Below the pieces are notes generated by a model, which was not told where the DNA came from, made no database searches, and worked only from the letters and a program-made list of their open reading frames with translations. This document shows positions 47,458-57,091 of a DNA stretch of 64,000 nt, piece after piece; position 1 is the first letter of the stretch, and every line of letters starts with the position of its first letter. Origin of the DNA: Butyricimonas sp. Marseille-P3923. Its GTDB lineage: Bacteria; Bacteroidota; Bacteroidia; Bacteroidales; Marinifilaceae. Both the position numbers and the translations under genes were made by a program. The stretch is from positions 1,798,001 to 1,862,000 of the forward strand of contig NZ_FXXL01000007.1 in NCBI RefSeq assembly GCF_900184685.1, in the 5' to 3' direction.

Positions 47458-48747
47458 TTACAAACTCCAATACTTCAATTCATTTATTTTTTCTCTGTAC
47501 ATTCCCTTTACATCCACCAACACCGCATTATCATAAGTCAACGACTTGAAATACTTCTCGTCCAAATCCTTGTAAACATCATGGGAAACAGCCACGATCA
47601 CGGCGTCATAATTATTCCTCGGTTTCTCAATCAACCCGAAACCGTACATCTGTTTCACTTCCTCAGAATCAGCATAAGCGTCAACAACATCCACGTCGAC
47701 ACCAAAATCCTTTAACTCGTTAATTATATCAACCACTTTCGAGTTACGAATATCCGCCACGTTTTCCTTGAAGGTCATCCCCATCACGAGCACACGGGCC
47801 CCAAGAATTCCCTTGCCCATGTTTATCAACTTCTTCACTAGTTTCTTGGCGATGTAACCTCCCATAGTGTCATTGATAAAACGTCCCGCGCTGATAATCT
47901 GCGTATGATATTTTAACTCACTAGCCTTGTATACCAAATAATAAGGATCAACTCCTATGCAATGTCCTCCAACTAATCCCGGGTAAAACTTCAAGAAATT
48001 CCACTTTGTTCCGGCGGCTTCCAACACGTCATACGTGTTGATCCCGACTCGACTGAAGATAATCGACAACTCGTTCATCAAGGCAATATTCACATCCCGT
48101 TGCGTATTCTCGATAATCTTGGCTGCCTCGGCTACTTTAATATTCGGAGCACGGTGAACACCCGGCTTCACGACTAACTCGTAAACTTTAGCGATAATAT
48201 CCAAGGCCTCCCCGTCACAACCGGAAACAATCTTGATCGTGTTGGGTAACGTGTGTATCTTCTCCCCGGGATTAATTCTCTCCGGCGAATAGCCAATCTT
48301 GAAATCAAGCCCCGCTTTCAATCCCGAAATCTCCTCGAGAATCGGCAAACAATCCTCCTCCGTGCAACCGGGATAAACCGTAGACTCGTAAACTACGTAA
48401 TCTCCTTTTTTCAAGGCATAGGCAACCGAACGAGTGGCACTCAACAATGGGACCAAATCCGGCTGATTATGCCCGTCTAGCGGCGTGGGAACAGCAACGA
48501 TAAAGAAAGAGGCTTCCCGCAATTCGTCAATGGAAGAAGTGAACTTTATATCCACTCCTTCAAAGGCTTTATGTTCCAACTCCTTACACGGATCTATCCC
48601 CTGTCGCATCTTGGCAAGACGCTCCTCATTGATATCGAAACCTATCACAGAAATCTTTTTGGCAAACTCTAACGCTATGGGTAGCCCTACGTATCCCAAA
48701 CCGATCAGGGCCAGCTTAGCTTCTTTATTTAATAATTTTAAATACAT
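47458..48747 (-). CDS. nucleotide-sugar 6-dehydrogenase (WbpO/TviB-like)
   Basis: A 429-residue UDP-sugar dehydrogenase. It has the Rossmann motif IGLGYVGLP near the start, AVPTPLDGHNQPDL, the ESTVYPGCTEE loop, and the catalytic GGHCIGVDPYYL with Cys near 262. It oxidises C6 of a UDP-N-acetylhexosamine to the uronic acid with two NAD+. With the aminotransferase and oxidoreductase upstream it forms an amino-uronic acid module. Its G+C content is clearly higher than that of the following genes. Confidence 0.92.
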   Translation of the reverse strand: MYLKLLNKEAKLALIGLGYVGLPIALEFAKKISVIGFDINEERLAKMRQGIDPCKELEHKAFEGVDIKFTSSIDELREASFFIVAVPTPLDGHNQPDLVPLLSATRSVAYALKKGDYVVYESTVYPGCTEEDCLPILEEISGLKAGLDFKIGYSPERINPGEKIHTLPNTIKIVSGCDGEALDIIAKVYELVVKPGVHRAPNIKVAEAAKIIENTQRDVNIALMNELSIIFSRVGINTYDVLEAAGTKWNFLKFYPGLVGGHCIGVDPYYLVYKASELKYHTQIISAGRFINDTMGGYIAKKLVKKLINMGKGILGARVLVMGMTFKENVADIRNSKVVDIINELKDFGVDVDVVDAYADSEEVKQMYGFGLIEKPRNNYDAVIVAVSHDVYKDLDEKYFKSLTYDNAVLVDVKGMYREKINELKYWSL

Positions 48748-48766
48748 TATTATGAGAATTGAATGA

Positions 48767-49891
48767 TTAAAAAACGAATTTCTTTATCCGCTCCATTACA
48801 ATATCTTGTTGTTCTCTTGTCAATTCCGTGTGCATCGGTAATGAAAGTACAGAAGAAGGCAGTTCTCCAGACACGGACAAATCACCCGTAGGTCGAGCTA
48901 TTTTCCGGAATGCCTCTTGTTCTTGTAGGGGCAAGGGATAATAGATCATCGTGGGAACTCCCTCCTCTTCCAAGAATTTTTTCAAAGCATCCCGTTTCCC
49001 TCCCTCGATCTTCAACGTGTATTGATGATAAACATGAGTACTATATGTTTTTTCTTCTGGAGTAACAAGACCTTCAACATTCTTCAACCCGCTTGTATAA
49101 TAGCGAGCGGCCTCATTTCTAGCTAAATTATACTCGTTCAAGTATTTCAGTTTTACATCTAAAACCGCAGCTTGAATCGTATCTAAACGAGAATTACAAC
49201 CTATCACCTTGTGATGATATTTCACTTTCTGACCATGATTAGCAATCATCCTAGCCCGGTCTGCCAGAACGTCATCATTCGTCATTAACGCACCTCCGTC
49301 ACCGTAACACCCTAAATTTTTAGACGGGAAAAACGAAGTGCATCCGAAATCTCCCATTGTTCCCGTTTGACACCGTTTTCCATTACTGAACGTGTAAATT
49401 GCACCTATCGCTTGAGCGTTGTCTTCCACGACGAACAGACCATGTCGTTTGGCAAAATCCAAAATTGCCTCCATGTCACAACTCTGCCCGAACAAATGCA
49501 CAGGTATAATCGCCTTTGTTTTGGATGTCAATGCCTGCTTGATATTTTCAAGAGTCACGTTAAAAGTTCTCGTATCAACGTCGACCATCACGGGAATCAA
49601 ACCCAATAACCCTATCACTTCTGCACTCGCCACGTAAGTGAAAGCGGGTACTATAACTTCATCTCCCGGTTCAAGGCCTAAAGCCATTAAAGCTATCTGT
49701 AATGCGTCCGTACCATTAGCACAGGGAATCACATGTTTCGTTCCCATGAATTTTTCCAAGTGACAAGCAAATTCTTTCACTGGTGCTCCATTTACGAAGG
49801 CGGCCGATTCTAATACGTTTTTTATACTTGTATCAATTTCATTTTTGATCTTTTGATATTGACCTTGCAAGTCCACCATTTGTAATCTCAT
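48767..49891 (-). CDS. DegT/DnrJ/EryC1-family sugar aminotransferase (WbpE-like)
   Basis: A 374-residue PLP enzyme. It has MVDLQGQYQKIKNEID at the N-terminus, CANGTDALQIALMALGLEPGDEVIVPAFTY, VVEDNAQAIGA, and the PLP-binding Lys in FFPSKNLGCYGDGGAL (about 188). It resembles WbpE, which transfers an amino group to C3 of UDP-3-keto-GlcNAc-uronic acid. Its partner oxidoreductase is encoded 15 bp upstream. Confidence 0.9.
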   Translation of the reverse strand: MRLQMVDLQGQYQKIKNEIDTSIKNVLESAAFVNGAPVKEFACHLEKFMGTKHVIPCANGTDALQIALMALGLEPGDEVIVPAFTYVASAEVIGLLGLIPVMVDVDTRTFNVTLENIKQALTSKTKAIIPVHLFGQSCDMEAILDFAKRHGLFVVEDNAQAIGAIYTFSNGKRCQTGTMGDFGCTSFFPSKNLGCYGDGGALMTNDDVLADRARMIANHGQKVKYHHKVIGCNSRLDTIQAAVLDVKLKYLNEYNLARNEAARYYTSGLKNVEGLVTPEEKTYSTHVYHQYTLKIEGGKRDALKKFLEEEGVPTMIYYPLPLQEQEAFRKIARPTGDLSVSGELPSSVLSLPMHTELTREQQDIVMERIKKFVF

Positions 49892-49906
49892 ACTCGTTAT
49901 TCATTA

Positions 49907-51000
<1,094 letters not shown>

Positions 51001-51362
51001 ACTCCAAGAAAAAATTCAGATAGAATTAGCGATTAATCCAATTCTCTAACTGCATAGAAAATAGAAGATACACGATTCACAACTTTCATTGCATCTGCAA
51101 ATTTCATCACGAGAGACATGTGTCCTTCAACATCATCGCTGAACACTGCTCCATATTTTTATTCTGCAATTGTTATTTCAGAAATATAGCAATTATTCCA
51201 CCCAACGGCATTTATCTTACCATTTACGTGATATTTTCCACGCAATACAAAGATGCAGGTATTCGTGTCGAGCAAGTATTTTTTCGTAATCGAACTTACA
51301 AAATTTCCATGGATCTGTTATACATACGACTTTTGCAAATCTGATTAACCATATCTTCCGCA
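51001..51362. other. decayed sequence between wecB and wecC remnants
   Basis: About 360 bp without an intact gene. Minus-strand frames give short stretches interrupted by stops, for example a frame containing DDVEGHMSLVMKFADAMKVV at about 51060-51130, which I could not assign. It is likely debris of the deleted genes. Confidence 0.4.
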
Positions 51363-51506
51363 CTACAGGATATGAAGTTTACCCCGGTTTGTCAACTCCA
51401 CCACACCCGGATTTATATCAACCCCAGTAACTTCTATACCATGTTTTGCGGCAATAATTGCCGTGGGCAGACCGATATAGCCTAACCCCATAAAACAAGC
51501 TTTCAT
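51363..51506 (-). pseudogene. wecC: N-terminal remnant of UDP-ManNAc dehydrogenase
   Basis: An ATG at 51506 opens a 47-codon frame that starts MKACFMGLGYIGLPTAIIAA and continues KHGIEVTGVDINPGVVELTN to a stop at 51363-51365. It is an almost perfect Rossmann start of WecC-type UDP-N-acetylmannosamine dehydrogenases (normally about 400 residues). The remainder is gone. It begins 4 bp after the stop of the gene at 51510, so it was once the next gene of the operon. Confidence 0.8.
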
Positions 51507-51509
51507 AAA

Positions 51510-52208
51510 TTATTTTAAATTAATATATTCTTTCGTTGCTAATAGATCAAAACACAAGGAAACGACATTCATATTTTGCTCTTTTGTTATTAACCTCGCC
51601 AAAAGGTTGTCTTCTAGAAGATTTATATTTTTCAATCGATTGCTCTTCCCTTCACCTCCAATTGTAGTCTCATAAAATTCAACAGCCCGATACCATCCCC
51701 ATATATTCTCTTTTTCTAAATCACCAAGATTTATTTCAACATGATACTCCTGTTCCGTTACGATTTCTTTCGCTACCTCCGCATACCTCTCCTCTCCCAT
51801 GAAATAATAACAACTACACAGCATCCGACACATCTCCGACGTCCGACAAGTTAAAATAATCTTATCACTCCCTTCTGAAAATAGTATCCCATAAGCCGCA
51901 TCTAAGGCTATATCCAAAAAATCCATATCGGAATACGTCAAATATGTTTCCATCAAATCCGCAACATGCCCAACTCGTTCCTCCAATGTAATGGAAGGAT
52001 CTTTAACCAAGTCAGCCAATTCCCCCGCGATCTCCCGTATTCGCTCGTGAATCATCCACTGACTACCATACACTTCTTCCAGCCAAGGATTTACCCTTAC
52101 CATTGAATAAACCGATAAATACCCGTGCAATAAACCGGACAATGCAGACGAGGGGAATTCCTCGATTGGAATATCCGATAATTTTTTGTACAAATCATTA
52201 AGATTCAT
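51510..52208 (-). CDS. unidentified protein in the UpxZ position
   Basis: About 232 residues from the ATG at 52208 (a GTG at 52214 is also possible), starting MNLNDLYKKLSDIPIEEFP. It appears largely alpha-helical, acidic and soluble. It has no membrane segment, signal or motif that I recognise (two Cys-rich points, CRTSEMCRMLCSCYYF, near the middle). It lies 11 bp after the UpxY-type antiterminator gene and ahead of the polysaccharide genes. In Bacteroides that place is held by UpxZ, an inhibitor of non-cognate UpxY proteins. Its sequence is longer than, and not clearly similar to, UpxZ as I know it, so functional equivalence is only a hypothesis. Confidence 0.7.
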   Translation of the reverse strand: MNLNDLYKKLSDIPIEEFPSSALSGLLHGYLSVYSMVRVNPWLEEVYGSQWMIHERIREIAGELADLVKDPSITLEERVGHVADLMETYLTYSDMDFLDIALDAAYGILFSEGSDKIILTCRTSEMCRMLCSCYYFMGEERYAEVAKEIVTEQEYHVEINLGDLEKENIWGWYRAVEFYETTIGGEGKSNRLKNINLLEDNLLARLITKEQNMNVVSLCFDLLATKEYINLK

Positions 52209-52219
52209 CGCCACAATCG

Positions 52220-52744
52220 CTATTTAATTTTTTCTAAGAAAGAACCGGGGATATATGACGTGGCAATAGAAACCACGCCTTCCAGTTTCACGATCACTCG
52301 TTTATGTCCTTTAATCCGAATTAATTCGCCCTCAAGACCGATCAACGGGCCTTTGATTACTCGTACTCGGTCACCACGCTTCAATTCTTTATTGATTACC
52401 TCAACTGTACTATCCGAGAAATCGAGCAGAAACATGAAATCCCGCATTTGTTTATCGGGAACAACCAATAAATGACGAGTTGCCAAATCTTTTAAATATA
52501 CAACATTTATACCTTGCTCGTTCACTAAGGAATAAGCGGTCACTTTATCGGTTTTGATAAAAATCAAATGAGGAATAAGTAGCACTCGCACATGCTTTTT
52601 CCCAGAAGGAGTTTCTCGTACTTCGTCCCGCATGGCCAAATAGTTCTCCACTCCCATCCCGTCTAATCGTTTCTTGATTGTCATCTCCTGGTTGATTTTG
52701 GTGTACGCCGCAAACCAGTACAACTTTCTTTCTACACTTGACAT
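52220..52744 (-). CDS. upxY: UpxY-family transcription antiterminator (NusG paralogue)
   Basis: A 174-residue NusG-like protein. The NGN domain (about 1-110) begins WFAAYTKINQEMTIKKRLD, and the KOW domain (about 120-160) contains RGDRVRVIKGPLIGLEGELI. UpxY proteins bind RNA polymerase in the leader of their own capsule operon and allow it to read through long polysaccharide gene sets. It is the first gene of a 22-kb minus-strand locus, and a leader of about 270 nt precedes it, consistent with this mode of control. Confidence 0.9.
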   Translation of the reverse strand: MSSVERKLYWFAAYTKINQEMTIKKRLDGMGVENYLAMRDEVRETPSGKKHVRVLLIPHLIFIKTDKVTAYSLVNEQGINVVYLKDLATRHLLVVPDKQMRDFMFLLDFSDSTVEVINKELKRGDRVRVIKGPLIGLEGELIRIKGHKRVIVKLEGVVSIATSYIPGSFLEKIK

Positions 52745-53012
52745 GCTTAAAGTTTATCGTCTTCGAATATTTCTCGTGATTGGTTACAAAAAGAAAATAG
52801 GAAAAACGTCCGGACACACTTCGTGCATTGACCTTTTTACATTAGGAATTTACGTTTTTACCATATGCCCCACTTATCATCCTTAAACAGGTACAACTTG
52901 TGAGAACTGTCTTTTCTCGGGGAAACCGATCCTTTCAATTATTTGTCACAAATGAACACACGCCAATTTGTTTCAAAAATTGCAATCAATCCGAAAAAAC
53001 TATCCGATTAAT
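52745..53012 (-). promoter_or_regulatory. long untranslated leader of the polysaccharide operon
   Basis: About 270 nt lie between the predicted transcription start near 53012 and the UpxY start codon at 52744. No convincing gene is present. Leaders of this kind are where UpxY proteins act in Bacteroides. I see no strong terminator hairpin in it. Confidence 0.4.
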
Positions 53013-53018
53013 GCGTTG

Positions 53019-53048
53019 CAAATATACCAAATTTTCGGATTACGCAAA
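53019..53048 (-). promoter_or_regulatory. promoter of the polysaccharide operon
   Basis: On the minus strand TATATTTG (53019-53026) is a -7 box, and TTTG (53045-53048), 18 bp upstream, is the -33 box. Arms of a 10-bp perfect inverted repeat (aatccgaaaa at 52988-52997 and its complement at 53032-53041) flank the -7 box. Confidence 0.55.
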
Positions 53049-53107
53049 TTCAAGAGCAATTATTTTTCTTTTTATAGAATCGCTCTAAAATATATTTCAA
53101 CTATAAA

Positions 53108-53148
53108 AAAGGAGCAGTCCCAAAGATTACTTTTGGGACTGCTCCTTT
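53108..53148 (-). terminator. strong hairpin terminator of the rubrerythrin gene
   Basis: Arms of 14 bp (ggagcagtcccaaa at 53111-53124 and its complement at 53132-53145), extended by A/T pairs, with a 7-base loop. On the minus strand the hairpin is followed by TTTTTT. It also insulates the polysaccharide promoter just downstream. Confidence 0.8.
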
Positions 53149-53164
53149 CTAACGATATCGAAAT

Positions 53165-53743
53165 CTAGTATAATTCTTGGAATAATTCAAAGAATGCCTG
53201 CGGATGCAAACAAGCGGGACATACTTTCGGGGCTGTTGGTCCCTCGTGGATATAACCGCATTTGCGACAATACCATCTCACGGTTTGCGGACGTTCGAAT
53301 ACCAAATTTTCTTGCAGATTGGATAACAATTTACGGTATCTTGTCTCGTGATTTTTTTCGGCTTCGATGATCATTCTGTACATCACGGAGATATCCTTGA
53401 ATCCTTCCTCTTCCGCGACTTTGGCAAATTCGGGATACAAGTGATGCCATTCGTCATATTCTCCCTCGGCAGCTTCAATCAAATTAGAAGCCGTGTCGGC
53501 AATAATACCCGCGGGATAAGCCGCCGTAATCTCTAACATACCACCTTCCAAACGACTGAAGAAGCGTTTAGCATGAGTTTCTTCCTGCAATGCCGTCTCG
53601 TAGAAAATACCGGCGATCTGTTCGTAACCTTCTTTCTTGGCTACTTCGGAGAAAAACGTGTAACGATTTTTTGCCTGTGACTCCCCGGCAAATGATTTCA
53701 ATAAATTGGCTTCCGTCATGGAACCTTTAACATTTTTTGCCAT
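53165..53743 (-). CDS. rubrerythrin
   Basis: A 192-residue protein. The N-terminal four-helix diiron domain has AGESQAKNRY, LQEETHAKRFF, EAAEGEYDEWH and EAEKNHETRYRKL carrying the Glu and His ligands. The C-terminal rubredoxin-like domain has CRKCGYIHEG and CPACLHPQ with four Cys for one iron. It acts as an NADH-linked peroxidase that protects anaerobes from hydrogen peroxide. It is a single gene with its own promoter and terminator, next to the oxygen-sensitive Hdr-like cluster. Confidence 0.96.
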   Translation of the reverse strand: MAKNVKGSMTEANLLKSFAGESQAKNRYTFFSEVAKKEGYEQIAGIFYETALQEETHAKRFFSRLEGGMLEITAAYPAGIIADTASNLIEAAEGEYDEWHHLYPEFAKVAEEEGFKDISVMYRMIIEAEKNHETRYRKLLSNLQENLVFERPQTVRWYCRKCGYIHEGPTAPKVCPACLHPQAFFELFQELY

Positions 53744-53760
53744 AGCTTTTTCCTTTTCTA

Positions 53761-53853
53761 TACGAAAAGAAAAAGTTGCAAGTTACAGGTTGACAGGTTG
53801 CAAGTTCAAATATAGTTTGTTTCTAAATAACCTGCAACCCGCTAATTTGCAAC
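53761..53853. repeat. short imperfect repeats upstream of rubrerythrin
   Basis: Variants of gttgcaagtt / acaggttgacaggttgcaag stand at 53774-53807, with inverted copies aacctgcaaccc at 53829-53840 and aatttgcaac after it. These overlap the rubrerythrin promoter and belong to the same style of short-period intergenic repeat seen elsewhere in the window. Confidence 0.5.
53807..53837 (-). promoter_or_regulatory. promoter of the rubrerythrin gene
   Basis: On the minus strand TATATTTG (53807-53814) is the -7 box. A TTG at 53835-53837, 20 bp upstream, is the -33 box. The start codon lies 64 bp downstream. Confidence 0.5.
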
Positions 53854-53938
53854 ATATCACCGGAAAGGTATTTCCCGGTGGTATAAATACCATTCACATT
53901 TACGCATTTTCATCCTTTAGTTCTCGTTCATTAAAATA

Positions 53939-53946
53939 TAATTTTG
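53939..53946 (+). promoter_or_regulatory. -7 box of the Hdr-like operon
   Basis: TAATTTTG matches TAnnTTTG and would place the transcription start near 53953, about 40 bp before the first ATG at 53994. The -33 region (TTTAG near 53916) is weak. Confidence 0.45.
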
Positions 53947-53993
53947 TAACCATAGAAATTTATGGAGAATAAATTTTCACACAACAATTAGAT

Positions 53994-54686
53994 ATGTCTG
54001 AGATATTAAACAAATTACGTGAAGATATTCACTTCATCGAGGGGATGAACAGCTGTATGAATTGCGGGGTATGCACCGCCATTTGTCCGGCCGCGGAATT
54101 CTATAACTACGATCCCCGGGTGATCGTGGAAACCGTACAAAGAGGAAACGAGGAAAAGATTGAGGAATTACTGAAAGGAGAAACTATCTGGTATTGCGGG
54201 GAATGTATGTCATGCAAAACACGTTGTCCTCGTTGTAATACTCCCGGACTGATTATCATGGCGTTGCGTAAGGCTTCGCAGGAACTGGGCTATTTCGTTT
54301 ACTCTGAAAAAGGACGCCAGCAATACGCTTTAAAGCACGTGATCGGGGAATCCATTCTGGCTAGGGGCTACTGCGTGACACCCGACCTCGTGAAGCCGGA
54401 GATGCATCCGGAACAGGGGCCGGTGTGGGAATGGATTTACGAACATCTGGACGACGTGTACGAACGCATGCACTCGAATTATCGCAAACCGGGAGCGGGC
54501 GCCCTTCGGGAAGTAGATAATGAAAGCATGGAAGAGTTAAGAAAGATTTTCGACGTTACCGGCGGTACGGACTTTCTGAACAATATAGACCAATGTTCTC
54601 AACGCGAGGCAAACAAAGAAAAGGTTGATTTGGAAGAAGCCTATTTCTTGAAAACATACATGGAGAACACGGGAGAACATCAATAA
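53994..54686 (+). CDS. HdrC-like 4Fe-4S protein
   Basis: A 230-residue protein with two 4Fe-4S motifs: CMNCGVCTAICP near residue 20 and CGECMSCKTRCP near 69. They are arranged as in heterodisulfide reductase subunit C and related succinate-dehydrogenase-type iron-sulfur subunits. The C-terminal 130 residues have no motif I recognise. It is the first gene of a five-gene plus-strand cluster and should pass electrons between the HdrB-like and flavin-containing HdrA-like partners. It is probably cytoplasmic. Confidence 0.85.
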   Translation: MSEILNKLREDIHFIEGMNSCMNCGVCTAICPAAEFYNYDPRVIVETVQRGNEEKIEELLKGETIWYCGECMSCKTRCPRCNTPGLIIMALRKASQELGYFVYSEKGRQQYALKHVIGESILARGYCVTPDLVKPEMHPEQGPVWEWIYEHLDDVYERMHSNYRKPGAGALREVDNESMEELRKIFDVTGGTDFLNNIDQCSQREANKEKVDLEEAYFLKTYMENTGEHQ

Positions 54687-54830
54687 TGCAATTGAAAACT
54701 AATTAATTTATGATTTATGAATTATGATTTACGATTAATAGAAACATTGGTTAGCGAGAGTGAATCATCTAATCTAAAATCATAAATCAAGAAATTAATA
54801 GGATTTAAAATTTAAAATCTAAAATTGGAA
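54687..54830. repeat. AT-rich repeats between the hdrC-like and hdrB-like genes
   Basis: The gap consists largely of variants of gatttatgaattatgattta and of the block ttaaaatttaaaatctaaaa (about 54804-54826), the same block found at 25.9, 27.8, 31.2 and 57.0 kb. Confidence 0.6.
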
Positions 54831-54831
54831 G

Positions 54832-55908
54832 ATGAATTTAGAGGGAAAACAACAAATATGGAATGATTATCAGAAAGAGATCGCGGATGATCATTATTTC
54901 TACGCAAGGAGTTGTATCCGGCAGACGTTCTTCCCGGGTTCGGAATGGGCGTATTTGGACATCATGAAGAACAGATTGGGTAAAGATATCATTGATGACC
55001 CGCGCCACACGACATGTACCGGGATCGGGTATCATTCCGATATTGTTCCGGCGGAAACGATCATGACCGTGGTCGCACGCCACTTCGCGCTGATGACAGA
55101 GGCGGGATACGAGAACATGACCCCCTCGTGCATTACCTCTTTCGGGATATATACAGAGATTCTGGAAACGTGGGAACACCATCCGGAAATTGAAGAAAAA
55201 ATCCGCGAATACTTGTGGAAAGCCACGAAACGGGAATTCAAGAAACCGAAAAATCTGGCACACACCTCGGATATCGTCTACAAATTCAGAAACGAAATTG
55301 CCGCACAGTCTAAATATAAACTGGTGGACGTCCACACGGGAAGACCGCTAAGAGGAGTCGACCACATCGGGTGCCACTACTCCAAAATGTTCCCCACGAA
55401 AGGGATCGGGGGAGCTGAATTTCCCGCCGTACTTTCCGGGTTAATCTACGCGTGGGGCGGCGACGTGATTGATTACCCGGAAAGAAGACACTGTTGCGGG
55501 TTCGGTTTCCGCCAATACCTTGTTATGGCAAACCGGGGATACTCGGTGGCGAACTCGAAAAAGAAATTCGAATCCATGCAACCGTATCAACCCGACTTTA
55601 TCGTGAACAATTGTCCGGGATGCGCCATGTTTATGGATAAATGGCAATACACTATCAGTGAAATGGAAGGAACCACCTACGGGCAGGACGGGTACGGCAT
55701 TCCCGTGCTGACCTACGAGGAACTTGCCGCGTTGGTATTGGGTTACGATCCGTGGGAAATCGGCTTGCAGATGCACCAAGTATCCGTGGAACCCTTGTTA
55801 GACAAGATGGGAATCCCTTACGATCCGGACGCGAAATACAAAAACGTGCGAGGTGAAAACATAGGCACCCCGAAATGTCCCACGTACTTGAGAGTTGCAA
55901 ATTTATAA
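54832..55908 (+). CDS. HdrB-like cysteine-rich (CCG domain) subunit
   Basis: A 358-residue protein. The C-terminal half holds a full CCG motif: GCHYSKMFPTKG, then RHCCGFGF, then NNCPGCAMF. This is the pattern that binds the non-cubane 4Fe-4S cluster in heterodisulfide reductase subunit B. The N-terminal half has a degenerate repeat (ARSCIRQTFFPG, TTCTGIGYHSD, PSCITSFG). It is the likely site where a disulfide or quinone-like substrate is reduced or oxidised. It is encoded between the HdrC-like and HdrA-like genes. Confidence 0.88.
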   Translation: MNLEGKQQIWNDYQKEIADDHYFYARSCIRQTFFPGSEWAYLDIMKNRLGKDIIDDPRHTTCTGIGYHSDIVPAETIMTVVARHFALMTEAGYENMTPSCITSFGIYTEILETWEHHPEIEEKIREYLWKATKREFKKPKNLAHTSDIVYKFRNEIAAQSKYKLVDVHTGRPLRGVDHIGCHYSKMFPTKGIGGAEFPAVLSGLIYAWGGDVIDYPERRHCCGFGFRQYLVMANRGYSVANSKKKFESMQPYQPDFIVNNCPGCAMFMDKWQYTISEMEGTTYGQDGYGIPVLTYEELAALVLGYDPWEIGLQMHQVSVEPLLDKMGIPYDPDAKYKNVRGENIGTPKCPTYLRVANL

Positions 55909-55950
55909 TGTTAAACCGCGAAATTGAAAAAAGAACCATGAAGTCATTCA

Positions 55951-55980
55951 TTTTCAATTTTCAATTTTCAATTTTCAATT
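55951..55980. repeat. tandem heptamer repeat upstream of the HdrA-like gene
   Basis: Four copies of ttttcaa, the reverse complement of the heptamer repeated at 25901-25928. The repeat ends 6 bp before the start codon of the next gene. Confidence 0.75.
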
Positions 55981-55986
55981 GAATAC

Positions 55987-57009
55987 ATGGCAAAAGTCAT
56001 CATCATCGGTGGAGGTCCGGCAGGCTGCGAGGCAGCACACCAATTGGCAAATCAAGGTGTCGAAGTAGAGTTGGTCGAGAAAAACAACGAAACAGGTGGC
56101 AACTTGAATAATTGGTATCAATTGTTCCCTGACCGCAAATACGCTAAAGATTTAAACACGATACTAAAAGGACACTTGGAACACCCGAATATCCGGCTTC
56201 ATCTCGGGATAGAACCGACCAATATCGAGAAAGATAAAAACGGGAAATTCAATGTTCCCTTGTCAGACGGAAGCCTCTTGGAAGGTGACTCGCTTTTGGT
56301 CGCTACCGGATTCAAGATATTCGATGCCCGGCGGAAAGAAGAGTATGGATACGGGATATACGAGAACGTCATCACTTCCGTGGAATTGGAAAACATGTTC
56401 TACAATCACGCCATCACGATGGCTGACGGACACACCCCGAAACGGGTTGGAATCATCCATTGCGTGGGTTCCCGTGACGAAAAGGTATGCAATTACCACT
56501 GTTCCAAACTCTGCTGTATCACGGGAGTGAAACAAGCTATCGAAATACGGGAGTTGTTACCTGAAGCAGAAATCCTCTGTTTCTACATGGACATGCGTAT
56601 GTTCGGTCCGGGATACGAGGAAATGTACCGCGATGCCCAAGAGAAACACGACATCAAGTTTATCCGCGGGCGATTGTCCGAGGCCGCCGAGAATATGCAA
56701 AAACAACTGCAAATCAAGGTCGAAGATACACTTGTCGGGAAACCGTTACGGATGGCGTTGGACATGATGATATTGTTGGTCGGCATGGAATCCTCGGAAG
56801 GCACCCGTCAGACCGCAGAAAAATTAGGTTTGAATCTAGCTCCAAACGGATTTATCCAGTCACAAGACCCGCACTACCGGAATAACTTCACCAACATGGA
56901 AGGCGTGTTCGTGGCAGGATGCGGAAGTGCCCCGATGAACTTGACCGATACGCTGGCAGATGCCCGCTCTGCCGCAAGTTCAATAACACAATACTTAAAT
57001 AATTTATGA
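55987..57009 (+). CDS. HdrA/QmoA-like FAD-dependent subunit
   Basis: A 340-residue flavoprotein. It begins AKVIIIGGGPAGCEAAHQLA (FAD-binding) and has LLVATGFKIFDARR, then the Hdr/Qmo-type Cys segment HCVGSRDEKVCNYHCSKLCC (about 157-178) and VFVAGCGSAPMNLTDTLADARSAA at the C-terminus. It is about the size of QmoA and much shorter than methanogen HdrA, lacking the extra ferredoxin domains. It should be the FAD electron-branching or transfer subunit of this complex. Confidence 0.88.
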   Translation: MAKVIIIGGGPAGCEAAHQLANQGVEVELVEKNNETGGNLNNWYQLFPDRKYAKDLNTILKGHLEHPNIRLHLGIEPTNIEKDKNGKFNVPLSDGSLLEGDSLLVATGFKIFDARRKEEYGYGIYENVITSVELENMFYNHAITMADGHTPKRVGIIHCVGSRDEKVCNYHCSKLCCITGVKQAIEIRELLPEAEILCFYMDMRMFGPGYEEMYRDAQEKHDIKFIRGRLSEAAENMQKQLQIKVEDTLVGKPLRMALDMMILLVGMESSEGTRQTAEKLGLNLAPNGFIQSQDPHYRNNFTNMEGVFVAGCGSAPMNLTDTLADARSAASSITQYLNNL

Positions 57010-57088
57010 TTTAGAATTAAAAACGCAAAAAGCGTCAGCCCGTGCGGTTGGAATCTTAAATCTAAAATTTAAAATCTAAAATTAAAAG
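57010..57088. repeat. AT-rich repeat before the second HdrC-like gene
   Basis: The gap ends with aaatctaaaatttaaaatct followed by aaaatt (about 57060-57086), the same 26-bp block found in four other gaps of the window. It directly precedes the start region of the next gene. Confidence 0.6.
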
Positions 57089-57091
57089 GGT

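Noticed and set aside
51120-51344. Short plus-strand open frame between wecB and wecC remnants
   Set aside because: It lies in decayed sequence, has no similarity I recognise and no promoter or clear start.
53108-53148. Possible CRISPR-like or attachment-site repeat at the rubrerythrin end
   Set aside because: It is a single hairpin followed by a T run, so it is simply a terminator. There is no array and no integrase nearby.
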